A stretch of 64,000 nucleotides of DNA from Pilatotrama ljubarskyi (taxonomy: Eukaryota; Basidiomycota; Agaricomycetes; Polyporales; Polyporaceae): positions 382,025 to 446,024 of the forward strand of contig MU277686.1 of the NCBI GenBank assembly GCA_022385805.1, read 5' to 3'. The notes beneath the pieces were generated by a model. The model was not told the DNA's origin. It ran no database searches and saw only the letters and a program-made list of their open reading frames with translations. A program made the position numbers and the translations under genes. This document shows positions 34,146-46,056 of this stretch, piece by piece (the first letter of the stretch is position 1; every line of letters starts with the position of its first letter).

Positions 34146-35757
34146 AGCGAGGAAGGGCAGACAAAGGAGGGTGTGGATACGGATGGTGTGATGCGGAGCG
34201 CAATTGTCGGGTAGCAGTCGGGCAGAATGAGTCGGTTGCCGAGCCACGTGCGCTGGGACGTCGTCGAGAGGGGCGGGGACGACGAGGAGAGGGAGAGCGG
34301 GAGGGAGCGAGAGCGGGAGAGGAGGAGGAACAGGGAGGGGATTAATATCGTTAATGTCGATTTCTTTCGCGGACGACGGCGCGTGCGAACCCAAATGTCA
34401 ACATGGTCATGTGACCGCGCTAATCTTCACTCTCCGCTTCAAACGCACCGGCGCCTTTCCTTTCCGGGCACTGCCCCCGCGAGGCTACGGATCACTCTGG
34501 CACAGTCTCAGTCCACGCACACACAAGCCCGCTCGTCTCGTGCACTTGCGTGCATGTATATGCTTCAGTTGCATGCCTGTCCGACAGCCTCACGCGCGCA
34601 TCTGGCCCTCGAATCTCCGCCCGATAACGACCCGGCCTTCGCAACGCCGTCTACTTGAACGGCAATCTCGTGCCCGCCGACGTCCACCATCGCGACGGAT
34701 GTGTGTCCTTGTTTGGTCCAGTTGCTTCCTCCTCTTCTGTTCCGTCGCGGCGTCTACATCTTGGTTACATAGTGCGGCGGATTCGCCAATCAGCGTACAT
34801 CTTCAATTTGGGACGCTACAGCAACACAACTTCCTCGCAGCTGGTGCTGCTCTTGCAGCTGAATCACGGTGTCCGAACGGGCTTATTCGATGCTCCACCG
34901 ATAGAATCATGTCCCTGCAAACTTGCTGAGTTCCTATCGTAAAACTCCAAGGAACTGTACACCCCTGGCTCCTGCCGAACCGTTCCCGCCCTCGTGCCGG
35001 CACGCTAGCCTCACCAGTATTCCGAAGGTACCCTACCGTCGGCCGTCCACCGGGTCCGCCGACCGACCGCCTACGATATCGACCATGGATTTTCCACTCT
35101 TTGCAGTCTTCCGATCAGGCCCTCTCGCCTCCCTCGGCCGCTGGCACGTACAACACTCAAGACAGTAGTGACTCACACTGCCCTCTCCGCCGGTTTCCAC
35201 CCCGCCACAGGAGGAGGCAGCCTTTAGAAATGACGCGGTGCTCGCGGCGCTGGCCCCGCCCTTATTTGACAGTGGCGTCCTCGTCCTCAGTGCCACCATA
35301 TTCGTCGTACGACCATCGCCACACATGTGGCTTCACTCGGCTCTCATCTTTACAAGTGCTCCAATACATCTTCCCAAGTGCCTCCTCAGCTGTTGAGTCA
35401 ACGAACCTACTTTACCATACGAGCCTCGGCATGTCACCACGGATGGGCAGCCACAGAATGCGAGAAGCTTGCACGTCGCTGCGGATACAGCCAAGACCAC
35501 GTCACATGCCGCCTGCAATCCCTTGCATGCCTCCCGATAGCCCTTCTAGAGTGTATGCTCAATGTGTGCACGCCTTGTATGAGCAGGTACCGACTTCAAC
35601 CAGGACGACGGGAGGCAAGGTCTGCGATACGAAGTCTGCATTTGGACATATAGAGGAATGCACCTGGTCGCTATACAACAGACGTCCTGGAACCCGCGAT
35701 TCGGTCCGCGAACTACCTCACGGTGGCACGTCAGACCACGACCACAACACGCTGTAG
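34146..35757. other. wee1 upstream region and GOT1 3' region, 1.6 kb
   Basis: Spacer between two minus-strand genes. Overlapping open frames (such as 35101-35757 plus) have no motif and mixed composition. It should contain the wee1 promoter and the GOT1 3' end. I see no RNA gene. Confidence 0.4.
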
Positions 35758-36367
35758 TCAGAGGGTGGTACTCACATCGCGAATGTAGGGCAGAGTCAAG
35801 ATGTGCCCAATTCCCGGCAGTTGTCGCAGGAATGTCAATATGACTGGGAAGAAGTCCCTGATCACATACATAGTTAGACAACGAGCGCTTCTCCAGAGGA
35901 CGGGGGAAGGGGGGGGGGAGAAATGAGAAGAGGCACTCACCCAAACAGGTTCAAGAAACCAAACGTCTCTACGATGACCCCAATGAACGGCCACTTGAAG
36001 AATACCAAGAGAATTCCACCTATGAAACACGCTGTTCCCCGCAGCTTTTGTTTCCGCGCGAAAAAGTAAAAAGTCTTGTGTGGACCGATGATGAGCGTCA
36101 GCCCTGAGATGAAGAGGATCTGGAGGAGAGTACAGGAGGAGGCCGTCAGCACGTAGTCGCAGCTCCGGATCGGAACAACATGAGACATACGTTTCCCAGA
36201 GCCAGCAGAGCACCGTCAAAGAAGAGCAGGACGCCAAGGAGCATGAACAAGCCTCCGAAGGACGTCAGGGCCACGCCGATTTCTGGTGAGGAGGATCAGG
36301 TGTGAGTACGGCGCAGACAAGATATATGCGGCATTGGTCGTGCACTTTGCGCATCCGTGAGCCACAT
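35758..36367 (-). CDS. GOT1: Got1-family Golgi/ER vesicle traffic protein
   Basis: Small tetraspanning membrane protein of ER and Golgi that helps COPII vesicle formation and fusion. Four exons: 36346-36367 (only 22 nt), 36191-36282, 35941-36119 and 35758-35857, giving 130 residues; yeast Got1 has about 138. The tiny first exon encodes MWLTDAQ, the conserved family start, joined to [20 protein letters not shown]. Membrane segments follow: [39 protein letters not shown] (cytosolic loop), [40 protein letters not shown] and [19 protein letters not shown]. The last residues, STTL, replace the VVD-type ending usual in the family, so a missed final splice is possible although the frame closes cleanly. 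Confidence 0.92.
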
Positions 36368-37402
36368 GCTTGGGTCCCGAGGTTGGCGACCAGGTTACGA
36401 CCAGATGCACAGCGGTAGGAGAGGGTAAGAGTCGAGCTGTATAGCCAAGCTCAATGACGGCTCGGACACGGAGGACGTGTCAGTACTGCGGGTCACGTGC
36501 ACCAGACATCGTGGTGTACGCAGAGTGTTCGGACACCATCTGGAGGATGCATAATCCTTCACGTTGAGATTGAAGCTCCTGAACCGTCGCTATCATTCAA
36601 TTGCAACCAGCACCATCGCCAGGATACTGTACATCTTCGCCCGAGCCCAGCGTATGTACATTAGCGTGCCGGTGCGGCTCACGGCGCTCGACCGGCGGGC
36701 ACCGCGCGGCACGATAGAGGTATATGTACAGTACGTATATGTATGTGCATTGCGGGCCAATCGCCGTGTGATGCCGAATACTGCTGCTAAGCACCACTGC
36801 CCGCCGCCGTCGCCGCAAATGCCCTGGTCACAAACGTGGTCATGCCAAGTCCAAACGATGTTACCTCCACCGCCGCCACGTCGGATTCCAACACCCCCAT
36901 TTAGCTGTTTGCCCCCGCCTATATGCGCCGCCCACCGTCCCTCCTCGCACTCCTGCAGTGCCTCTACCTCCGCGATGTTCCGTTCACCGGACCGTGTATA
37001 CCGGTGTTGACGGACGCCGACCGGAGGGGAGTAGCTCATAGAACCGAATTCTTCGTTTGTAGCAAGCATCCACGGGAGGCCCGGAATGTCGCTGGACCGC
37101 GAAAGGGAGCGTGGTATTAGGTATAGAGAGCGGAAGGGACGTGTAGCTTGCTGTCCCATGAGGTTGTACGGGGCTGCATGCACTGACAAAGTATTTGGGG
37201 ATGGCTTCAACCCGCGGGAAGGGTCCCAAGGTGGCGGTGCGGCACGTTCATACGTTTGTGAGGAGGAGCACGGCTGCGAGACCGATGTCAGAGACGAGAT
37301 GACGGAGGTGTTGACGTCGACGAAGCTAGCAGCCGCTTAGCACGTCGGTGGGGGACTATCGGGACTAACGAAGATGAGCGGGTCTGACGCCTAGCCCGGG
37401 CA
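36368..37402. other. GOT1 promoter and PBS2 3' region, 1.0 kb
   Basis: Spacer between two minus-strand genes. A 205-codon minus frame (36593-37210) and a plus frame across the same bases have no motif; neither is called. It includes an alternating purine-pyrimidine stretch (GTATATGTACAGTACGTATA, about 36719-36738) that may be part of the promoter. Confidence 0.4.
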
Positions 37403-39380
37403 TCACGTTGAGCCGTTCTGGGCCGCTTGCTGCTGCTGTTGTTGTTCGCGGATACGCGCGTCCCGCGCTTCGATAGCCTTGGCCACCCAGCCGGGCATAT
37501 CGACTTCCCGCTTGCTATCCTCCACAAGAAATGGGTGTTGCTGAAGACGGTCGCGAGGACAGACAGCCATCAGTAACCTACTCCACTAACATTCGCAGAA
37601 GGCTTGTGCGAGTTCGTTGACTCACCAGAAGCTCCGCGTAGGTGGCTCTTCTTTCCGGAACTTTGTGTAGGCACCGAGCGACGAAGTCCTTCGAAATGTC
37701 CGAGAAGTGTTCAGGCAGCTCCGGAGGGTCCCCGTCGACGATCGCCGTCAACTGCGCGAACACATTGGCGTAGGTCTCTGGTGGGTATGGATAGTGGCCC
37801 AGCGCCATCTCGATCATAGAGAGCCCTAGGGACCATACGTCTGACGAGACGGTGTACGTTCCCAGGTTGTTCTGCGACTCGCCTCGGATACGCTCAGGCT
37901 ATCAAGAAGTCCCAATGAGTCATGGCAAACTGCGAAACGCGAGTGACCTTACAGCCATGTAGCTCTGGCACCCAATGTTCGTCTTCGCCAAAGACTTCTC
38001 CAGCTGACCTGATACGCCGAAGTCGCAGAGCTTGACTTGCCCCTTCCTGTTCATAAGCACATTCGTGGGCTTCACATCTGTGACGCACTCTGAGTACCGA
38101 TCATGAAGGCAGGGAGACCACGCCAGGGACATACCTCGGTGAATGATCTGGAGGTCGTCCTTGAGGAACTTCAGGCCTCGTACCATGCTGCCGGTGATAC
38201 GAGCCAGAACATGTTCCGGCACGCCGTCTCCCTGCAACTTGTCCAACGATCCTGCGTCCATGTACTCCATGCAATAGTACACGCATCTGGACATGAGCTC
38301 GGCATATGAGCAATGCATCAACGAGATGAGGAGGAGAGCATACGCACGATTCGATGAAGAAGGCTCCATAGAACTCGACAATCTCTGGCGCGACAGCACG
38401 GTGTAGGATGTCAAGCTCCATGATGATACCGTTGAGCTTGGCCTCGTCCAGCTCTAACCGAATTTCCTAGAGATCGAGGTTGAGCAAAGCTACACGAGGC
38501 GATGGCTTGCACGAACCTTCATCGCCATCGCGACCTTGGTCGGTTTGTGAAGCACTTTCTTGACCGTGCCATAATTGCCCTTGCCCAACTCCTCGTCAAG
38601 TTGAAGCTGATCCATGTTGATGGCGAACGATGAGCCGTTCGAAAAATCGACGCCTTGAGCGTGTAGCACGGCTTTGCCGGAGAAGTTGAGGGCGCCTGAA
38701 GGATCGCTGGGTACAAGAGTGAGGACGACATATGAGACGAGGCAGGGAAAGAGGCGTACACAATCTTGCCGAAATTGGAGAAGGGGGTGGAGAAGGAGCT
38801 TTGGGGGCCACGCCTTGGGGGTTCATCGTGCTCTTGGATGGGGCGACCACTACCGAGACCGGCGTTCTGGAGACCCATGTCCATTCCGCTAAGCTTGGGG
38901 ATGTTCTTCCCTATGCGGCGTGCGGCGAGACCGCCGAGGGTGGGTGCGCCTGGACGTCCTGGGACGGGGGCGGAAGCGGGAGCGCGGAGGCTCATGGCTG
39001 GAGAAGGAGGTGGTGGCCTGTCGGAGAGGCCGGCATTTCTGAGGGCAGCGGTGGCGGCATCGACGGAGACAGGACTGCTGCTGGGAGCGCGACTGGCGAA
39101 CTGGAGGGCGAGAGGGAGTGCGGAGGAGGCCGAAGGGGGGCGGCAAAAGGACGAAAAGGGAGATTAGGACGCGATAAGAGGAAGCATGACGATGGATACG
39201 TACGGCAGCCATTTTGGCCTGGAGAGAGGGAGGGATGGGCGTGGACCCGATGTTCCTGTTGCGATTGTTGAGCAAGCCGGCGACTGAGCGGCTCGGGTTG
39301 GCAGAAGGGGTGCGGGCAGCAGGAATGGGGACGGGGGCGGGGCGTGTGACGGCGCCATCCTGCTGAGGAGGATTGGACAT
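37403..39380 (-). CDS. PBS2: MAP kinase kinase of the HOG osmostress pathway (Pbs2)
   Basis: Dual-specificity kinase that activates the Hog1 MAP kinase in response to osmotic and oxidative stress. Eight exons by my reading, about 480 residues. Start MSNPPQQDGAVTRPAP at 39380; the Pro/Ser/Ala-rich head continues after the first intron with RAPSSSPVSVDAATAAL and LAARRIGKNIPKLSGMDMGL. Kinase blocks: SSFAINMDQLQLDEELGKGN, YGTVKKVLHKPT, VAMAMKEIRLELDEAKLNGI, VEFYGAFFIESCVYYCMEYM, DAGSLDKL, IIHRDVKPTNVLMN, LCDFGVSGQLEKSLAKTNIG and CQSYMAPERI. The activation loop keeps Ser and Thr in SLAKT. SSFxINMxxxxLxEELGKGNYG and GCQSYMAPERI separate Pbs2 from Mkk1 and Ste7 types. The tail has six Gln (EQQQQQQAAQNGST). 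It diverges from the BAG gene with 582 bp between. Confidence 0.94.
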
Positions 39381-39962
39381 GGTGGGGGGAAGACGGAGGG
39401 TGAGTGAGGAAAGAGGGGGAGGAGGAGAGGGAAGGACGAAGACGGAGGAGGAGAGGGAGGCGGAAGAGGAGGCGGCGGCGGAGAAGGAGGAGGAGGAGGA
39501 GGAGACGACGGCCGGGGAACGGAGAGGGCGAGCGAGCGAGGGAAACGAAAAGGAAACGGTAAAGCTTGGCGGTATAAGTACGGGTAAGTACCAGCTTGTA
39601 TGCAAATGGTGGGAGTAATAGCTGGCTCAATGACATCACTGCGCTCGACTAGTAGCCAGGTAAGAGCGCGGTTGTTATCTGCCCGGGCCATCTCTCTCTG
39701 CTGCACTCGACTCCACCGCCTGCGCACCCGCCGTCGTCGCTCCAAGGCCATCCAACGTGGATTCCCTCAGGCGCATCGCTGCGCTCCCCTCGCCCATCCT
39801 GTTCTCCCCCGTCCACCTCGGTGTGTTCTCCTGTTCCGTCGTCGTTTGCCACGCCGCTCACCCGTCGCCCCAGCCTTCGTCCCCTTCATCCTCGTATTTG
39901 CCCGTCTCCTATACGTGCAGGCCAAGCGCATCCTCGCATCAAACGCAAAGCACGGCAAGCAC
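39381..39962. other. divergent promoter region (PBS2 / BAG)
   Basis: Shared upstream region. The PBS2-proximal part is a strong GA/CT tract (about 39400-39530). On the BAG side a plausible 5' UTR intron ends in TACGTGCAG just before 39921. No separate gene is supported. Confidence 0.45.
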
Positions 39963-41023
39963 ATGAGCATAGTCGTCAAGTGGGGGCGGGAGAGGTGCGT
40001 CTTCCGCGTTCTTTCAGTCCAGTCTTCCAAGCTCATTCTCTCCGCCTTCTTGCAATGCATTCCCCCACGTCGTCGTCAACCGCAATCTCTCTCTCTCCCT
40101 TCTTCCGCATCGTCCCCCTCCCTCTCAGGTTGCACTTCTCTCTCCCGCCACCCAACTCAAAGCTCGCCCAGCTGCGGCACGAGATCGCGGAGTACACCCA
40201 GCTCCCGGAGCACTCCTTTAAGCTCATCCACGCTGGCGCCGTGATGAAGGACGATAATGCCCCGAGTACGTCGCCCTCCCCTCCTCACTTCTCTCCCCTT
40301 CCTCGTCTTCGTACCCCAATCTGTCACCGTCCATCGATCGCCCGTCTTCTCCGCTTCCTATTTGCGTTCGCATCTCTGCGCGTCTGCGCCTCTCGGTCCC
40401 TCTTCCGTCCCTTCTCTCATGCCCTCATGTCGCCCGGGTCTGCCCATGCCGTCACCATCACATACGATCCACCTCTTCCCTCATTCTCTCCTTCGCCCTG
40501 TGACCTGTCTCTTGTACTGACGTCACCTGCAGTCTCTGCCTATGGCATCAAACCCGGCAGCACTATCGCCCTCGTTGGCGGCGGCGAACCTCTCTCTCCC
40601 GCACCCTCCAAGGCATCTGCTGCCCGCAAGGAAAAGGCGCCCCGTACCGAGCAGAGCACCATATCCCAAATCCAGTCTGAGCTTGACAAAGTCCGGTCCA
40701 CCCTCCGGCCGGATGTCGATTCTTTCCTCACGGCCCTCTCGCCGTCTAGCGCCGCTGCGCAAGTAGGCCCTTCGCCTACTGTCACCGCTCCGCCGCCCAA
40801 GCCCGCATCCGCTGCCGCCTCGAGCGCGCGACCACCCGCAGACTTGGAACAAGAACACGTCCGGCTGGGCGAGATGCTTCTGCAGAGCCTTCTCCGTCTG
40901 GATGCGATCACTACTGAAGGAGAATGGGAGGAGGCCCGACGTGAGCGCAAAGGCGCAGTCAAGGAGGTACAAGCACTACTGGATAGACTAGACGGCGGGT
41001 GGCGTACTCGCGCGAGGAGTTAG
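39963..41023 (+). CDS. ubiquitin-like/BAG-domain Hsp70 co-chaperone
   Basis: BAG proteins bind the Hsp70 ATPase domain and act as nucleotide exchange factors; the N-terminal ubiquitin-like part can dock the proteasome. Exon 1 (39963-39994) encodes MSIVVKWGRER, joined to LHFSLPPPNSKLAQLRHEIA, then HSFKLIHAGAVMKDDNAPIS and AYGIKPGSTIALVGGGEPL, a clear ubiquitin-like fold. The C-terminal three-helix BAG region includes QSTISQIQSELDKVRSTL, DLEQEHVRLGEMLLQSLLRL, DAITTEGEWEEARRERKGA and VKEVQALLDRLDGGWRTRA. Total about 230 residues. Two introns interrupt it, the second near 40267-40532. The start was chosen as the first ATG that gives the conserved VVKWGRE-type opening; an upstream coding exon is not excluded. 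This is the last host gene before the transposon zone. Confidence 0.9.
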
Positions 41024-41198
41024 ATGAGTGTACTACCTACCCTCTTGACGCTTTCATGCAGAATGCCAGATCTTCGGCATCGACTTGCGGTTCCTTTTCT
41101 GGATATATCACTGGCACCAGGCATGCAAGTGAAACTTGCATCGCCCATTCACGGCATTTGGCAAAATTCAATTGCCCTAACGCTGCCGAATTATAATA

Positions 41199-42230
41199 TT
41201 ACCATTTGCAGAATAGTTGTCACATGACCAGAATGGCTTCGCCTGTGGCCTCCCTCCTAGAAAAATCGGTAGCTCAGTACAGAGTCCTTCAGAAATCTTG
41301 ATTTCTTTTGCAGTCAGTTTATAGCATTTTTCTGCTTTGAGGTATGTATAAAAAGCGTGGAGAAATGACCAGAAAGCATGCTGAATGGCTGTTAGGACGT
41401 GTGCTGTAGACGGCGGACGGAGCGGAAGCTGGGGGACCGGAGGAGTTCCAAGGGAGTTCCGGCTACAACACGAGGGGGTGGGGACTTCGGTGAAACTATT
41501 AGTAACGCCCTGAGCGGCCTCGTCTAGTGTCCCCTATTTACTGGAGTACACTGACAAGGTTTCGGGAGCCCAAAGGAGTTCCGACGGATGGATGAGCAGA
41601 GTTCCGAGACAAGAGTGGCAGGGGGGGAAGGGGGATGGATTGGTGGAGGTAAGTACAGGGAGTAGCATGAGAGGTAAGCAGAGGAAGTAGCCGAGAGTAA
41701 TGAGAAGGTAACGAGGTATCCGAACTGAGGCAAAGGCTACTACCAGTGCGCTGTTTATACTGGGTAGCCCCGACAAATAAGGAAAGGCCTTACATCATAG
41801 ATATCAGACTTCCGGGAACTCCGAGGCCCAATGACGCAAGACAAGGAAAAGGGATAAACTGATAAGAAGAGATATGATGTCAACGGAGAAAGGACTCGAA
41901 GAATACTAAGTAAGGAAAGTGCGGACGTCCGAGGAAGTCCCGTCCAGAACTCCTGTGGGAGTTCCAGCAGAGGTCACGCCTTCTGGTGGCATGGAATGTG
42001 ACAATGGCATACTATGGTTATATTGGCCTCAGCTGCAACAAGTCGGGCTCAATTTCTGATCTGGAGCGTCTCAGCCTCAGTGTCCATCCAAAATGCACAC
42101 AACAAATAGCATATAATTTGATTCCTCCATGGAAAATGGAAGTGTTCATTTTCATAAGCTCTGTGAGCTGCAATGATTTTTTGACATTCAAGATGCGGTC
42201 TGGAGAGGTAAAGTGTCACGTGACAACTCT
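41199..42230 (+). mobile_element. MITE copy A, split by a solo LTR
   Basis: Left end ATATTACCATTTGCAGAATA at 41197 onward matches the terminal inverted repeat of MITE copy B (48877-49306). Its interior (GTAGCTCAGTACAGAGTCC; GAGCTCTGTGAGCTGCAATG) aligns with copy B in opposite orientation. The right terminal repeat is cut short near 42230. A 614-bp solo LTR (41390-42003) is inserted in the middle. The TA before TTACC fits a Tc1/mariner-type target duplication, as in copy B. No coding capacity. Confidence 0.75.
41390..42003 (+). mobile_element. solo LTR, family 1 (target duplication ATGGC)
   Basis: Starts TGTTAGGACGTGTGCTGTAG and ends GGCATGGAATGTGACA. It is flanked by a perfect 5-bp direct repeat ATGGC (41385-41389 and 42004-42008), and the flanking MITE sequence is continuous across it. 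So it is a solo LTR left after recombination between the two LTRs of a full element. It matches the LTR at 48078-48675. The internal block CTGAGCGGCCTCGTCTAGTG resembles the family 3 LTR at 51833, so these families are related. Confidence 0.88.
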
Positions 42231-42437
42231 GCTTATTAGGCTGAGCCGACGAGGTATTGGGTTCTTATCTCCTTACTTGAGTTACTTCTAGTAGCGTAGT
42301 CGGTCCAATAAATCTGTTCTCTATCCTACCATACAGCTGCAGTCCTTAGGCAATGGCAGGGATACATCCCCGGATACTTGAGGTAGTATCCGGATCCGTA
42401 TCCATCAGAAATCCTATCCATGCATCCATGAATATCA

Positions 42438-42449
42438 GGGTTAGGGTTA
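42438..42449. repeat. telomere-like GGGTTAGGGTTA motif in hAT end
   Basis: Two TTAGGG-like units inside the left subterminal region of the hAT element. Probably chance or part of the subterminal repeats. Confidence 0.25.
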
Positions 42450-42588
42450 CCCCATCCAGGGATACGAAAACCACGGATTTTCCATCCATTGCAGGGATAT
42501 CTCCAATCCCTTGTATGGCGACACTACCAGACAGACATACCCAAACAACTACAGGGTAGAGTACAGACTTAATAACATACACATGATG

Positions 42589-45500
42589 TTACAATGCCCT
42601 GCTACTGTTGCCTACCCCCATAGCCGCCGTAATCTTGTCCCAATCTACATCTAGCTGATAGTCATCGTCATCGCCTTCGATCTCAGCCAACTTGGTGACT
42701 GAGCGGATGTCGGAGGCCTGGACCAGGTCCCAGCAGACCCAGTCTCCGAGGCAGAGCACGGCACGTGTGCTCTGAGCGCTCAGACGACTACGGACATGAC
42801 TCAGCAGGCGACGGCCACGACTGAATGTTCGCTCGACGTCGACAGACGTTGCTACGCGAAAGGAGTCAGTGACAAAGCAGAATATATCAATAGGGACATA
42901 CCGGGGATAGATAGATAGTCGAGAGCCATGCACGCGAGCTTTGGGTAGGTGTGGCGACGGTCCGTCCACCACTTCAAGGCGTCCTTTGTGGGTTCAGGTG
43001 GGGTACTGAGGTACCGGTCCAACTTGTCCTCCTTGTTGTTGCTGAGAGCGGTCAAGGCAGGGAGATGGTCAAACATGTTGTCTCCCTGGTGTCATGACAC
43101 GTCAGCGCAAGCGACCACCACATTCGCGCAGGTACTCACCTCGGGGACGGACACCACATTGATGCTTGCGAGGCTGACATTTGACCTTGAGCTCCGTGAC
43201 GCAGCAGACTGGGCGGGCTGTTTGGAGTCGCTGCCCGGGCCCGTGTCTTCCTCTTCTTCATTGTCGGCCCTGGATGCGAGAGACACATATGACGTGTCGA
43301 ACTCATCATGCACCATGTCACGGGCGTTCTGGACCCAGAGTGAAGGCCATCGCGCATCCTCAAAATATCGCAGTTTATGCCCCAGGTGCAGCACTAATCC
43401 AGTGGAGTATGATTATGGCGGGAGACTGGAGACAACAGACACGTACCCATCGCAATCCTGTAAGTCGCAGAGAGGTCGCAGAGTTTGTAGTAACGGTTGA
43501 GCGTCTTCTTAGCAAGGCGGAGGGCGAACGAGATTGGGGAGGTGAGGCCACTGTCCGGACGTGTATGATTGGTCAGCGTCGTGTCGATGTGGTCCATAGC
43601 AGGGATAACCATGGCGAGGCTGGGTGTGTTGTGTGAAAAGAAGAGGGTCGCATCCTTGAAGATCTGGAGAGGCGAGCAGGACGGTAGTGATGAGAGCGAC
43701 GTCGAGAGGGCCCATGACAGGGGCATGGTGGGAGTTGATGGATTTGCATGAAGAGAACGAGGGGCGAGTCGAGTCGTATTGCCGATGAGTGAGAGAGACA
43801 GAGACGGACCAGGGTGCAAGCCAGAACGAGAGGTGACCAGGGCAGAGGGTTACACAAGCGTCAGCGTACGGAACAGAAGAAGTAGTCGGAGTACGAACCT
43901 TCAATACATCATGCAGCTGAGTAGTGATGATCCACTCATTCGCGCTGAGCTCGTAGGCCCGCAGTCCATGCTCGCGTGTGGCACAGAGAGTATCCAGTGC
44001 AGCGCGGTATTGGACTGCCACGTTCAGCATGTCGTACGTAGAATTCCATCGCGTTTTCACATCCCGTGGAATCAGACGCTCCGGGAGCTTCTTTGCCTTC
44101 AAGATAGCTTTCCAGGCGGGCAAGATCTTCGTCATAGAGTGCACGATCTTGAATGCGAGGCGCCGGATCTGGCATGCGTGTGAGTGAACCTTGTTCATGG
44201 CCACGTCGCCCCCCACTCACCTTCACCAGAACCATCTTGACCGGTCGTACCTCCCTCTCGAAAGCCGCCCTCTCATTCTCGTCTGGAGACGTGACCTCAT
44301 CTATCCAGCTCTCATCATTGTCTTCAAGCAAACCCTCATCGTCCCCTGCCGCCGTGTCGTCTAGCCCATCTCCGGCCTCCTTTTCCTCTGCCTCAAGTTC
44401 CCGCGCTAGGTCCAGCAGCTGGCGCATGTTGTCATCGGTGGTCTCGACGTCCTCCGCCATCGAAACATCAAACTCGTGCAAGAGACTTTGCGCTGTGAGG
44501 TTTGTGATATGCAGGAAGCAGCGTGTCCGGGCGTAATTCCCTCCAAAGGAGGTAAGTAATTGGGCCAGTTCTTCCGTCATGGTGTCGTTATTTGACGCAT
44601 TATCGCAGGTAACACTGAGAATCTATGCCACGGTGAGGTGAGGACAACATATCGGACGGCAGGGATGATGTACTGACCTTTTCTTCAATACCGAACTCCT
44701 CCAGCACCTCGACAAAGGCCTCCGCAAGGTTCTGCCCTGTGTGAGACTAAAGGCCAGCCACACCACCAGGATCCACCCATCAGCAACGGCAACTTTGTGC
44801 GCAGCAGGCCCGGAGGACATGGTACGTACCTTGGCCACCTCAACTACATCAAGGAGCAACCGCAGAGCCTCACCATCATGCTTCAGATGAACCGTGATGG
44901 CGACGAAGGCACGATGATTCGGGGACGTCCAAGCATCCGTAGCAAAGCTCAGCTTCCCTTCGTACTCCTTCAACGCAATGTGAGTGTGCGCATCGTCGTC
45001 GACTATGTGGACATGTACTCACCTGCAGTAGCTTCACGATGCGCTTGCGCGTGCTCGCAAAGACCATCTTCACATCGCGGGACACTGTCGAAGGCAACGG
45101 GACGTAGTACCCCGGACGACCGGTCTTCATCAACATCAAGAACCCATCATCCCGGACAATGCTGAAGGGACGAAGACTCTGGGCAACCCATTTGACGATC
45201 TCTGCCCTCGTCTCCTCTCGAGTGTGCTGGACATGGCTGTAAGTAACCTTCCCGCCACGCTTCTTCCGCTGGAAGTAGTCGCTAATCCTTCCTGTCTTCA
45301 GCAAGCTATCCACCACCAACGTGCAGGCCTCTTTGTCGTCCTCAGTCTCCATTGCTCGAGTGACCGCCTCTGTTCCCCAGCACGACAACGCATGTTAGAC
45401 GTGGACCTATCCTTCTTATCCACGTAGCGGCGGAGGACGTGGTCACATGTGGGGCGTGCACAGGCGAAGATGTGAGTACGCCGGTTCTTGTAGTACTGGA

Positions 45501-46056
45501 TGGTAACTTCGGGCTCATAGAATGCGTAGATCGGCGACGTCCACCGCTGGCGGAGGCGTGCTGGATGCTGGCTATCAGCTTGCAGTCCAGTGTCGTACAC
45601 TGCCAGCATTACTCACCAAGCTCAGCCTCCGCATTGTCATCGGCCTCCGGGTTGCCGTCATTGTCATCTCCGTCATCATCGGCATTGTCGTCGCCCTCAT
45701 CATCTCCATCCGCTTCATTGTGGTTGCCCTCGTTCTCGCCGTTGCTTTACATCACCGCTGATCACGATAGGTTTGTTCTGAGCGTATCGGGTGCGAGAGG
45801 TCCCCTTTTTAGAGGCTTGCGGCACATCTTCGACGTCTTCGACATCTTCAACACTAGTTCGATAGTGTCGAGTTTTCTTTTTTGGCGGTGCCACACCATC
45901 TAAGTCTGAGTTGCTGTGATCCTGAGTGAGCTCGCCTGCTGCTGTGCGACCAGCCTTGCCCCTTGATGCGGCCTGAGACCTCGACTTTGATGTTGCCTTC
46001 GTTGCCTTCCTCTTGTTGGAGGCTTTCGCAGGTGCAATTGGCTTCTTGTTTGCCAT
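42589..46056 (-). pseudogene. hAT transposase, BED finger and RNase H-like fold, disrupted
   Basis: Transposase of a cut-and-paste hAT element. From the ATG at 46056 (MANKKPIAPAKASNKRKAT) there is a Lys-rich head and an acidic linker. A BED-type zinc finger follows (HIFACARPTCDHVLRRYVDK) and then catalytic-core segments: LSFATDAWTSPNHRAFVAIT, EKILSVTCDNASNNDTMTEE, TRCFLHITNLTAQSLL, RLIPRDVKTRWNSTYDMLN. It ends with the hAT C-terminal dimerisation domain (ALKWWTDRRHTYPKLACMAL, SVDVERTFSRGRRLLSHVRS). Some breaks are ordinary introns. Two are not: a one-base shift near 45745 and a shift near 45385 that removes the His/Cys end of the BED finger. I therefore call it a recently decayed copy. An upstream in-frame ATG at 46206 is an alternative start. 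Confidence 0.8.

Noticed and set aside
35101..35757. 218-codon plus-strand ORF between wee1 and GOT1
   Set aside because: No conserved motif, mixed composition, and ends exactly at the GOT1 stop region by chance.
36593..37210. 205-codon minus-strand ORF
   Set aside because: No motif; overlaps a plus frame of similar quality; likely promoter of GOT1.
42438..42449. Evidence of an ancient telomere fusion
   Set aside because: Only two units, inside a transposon end full of similar short motifs.
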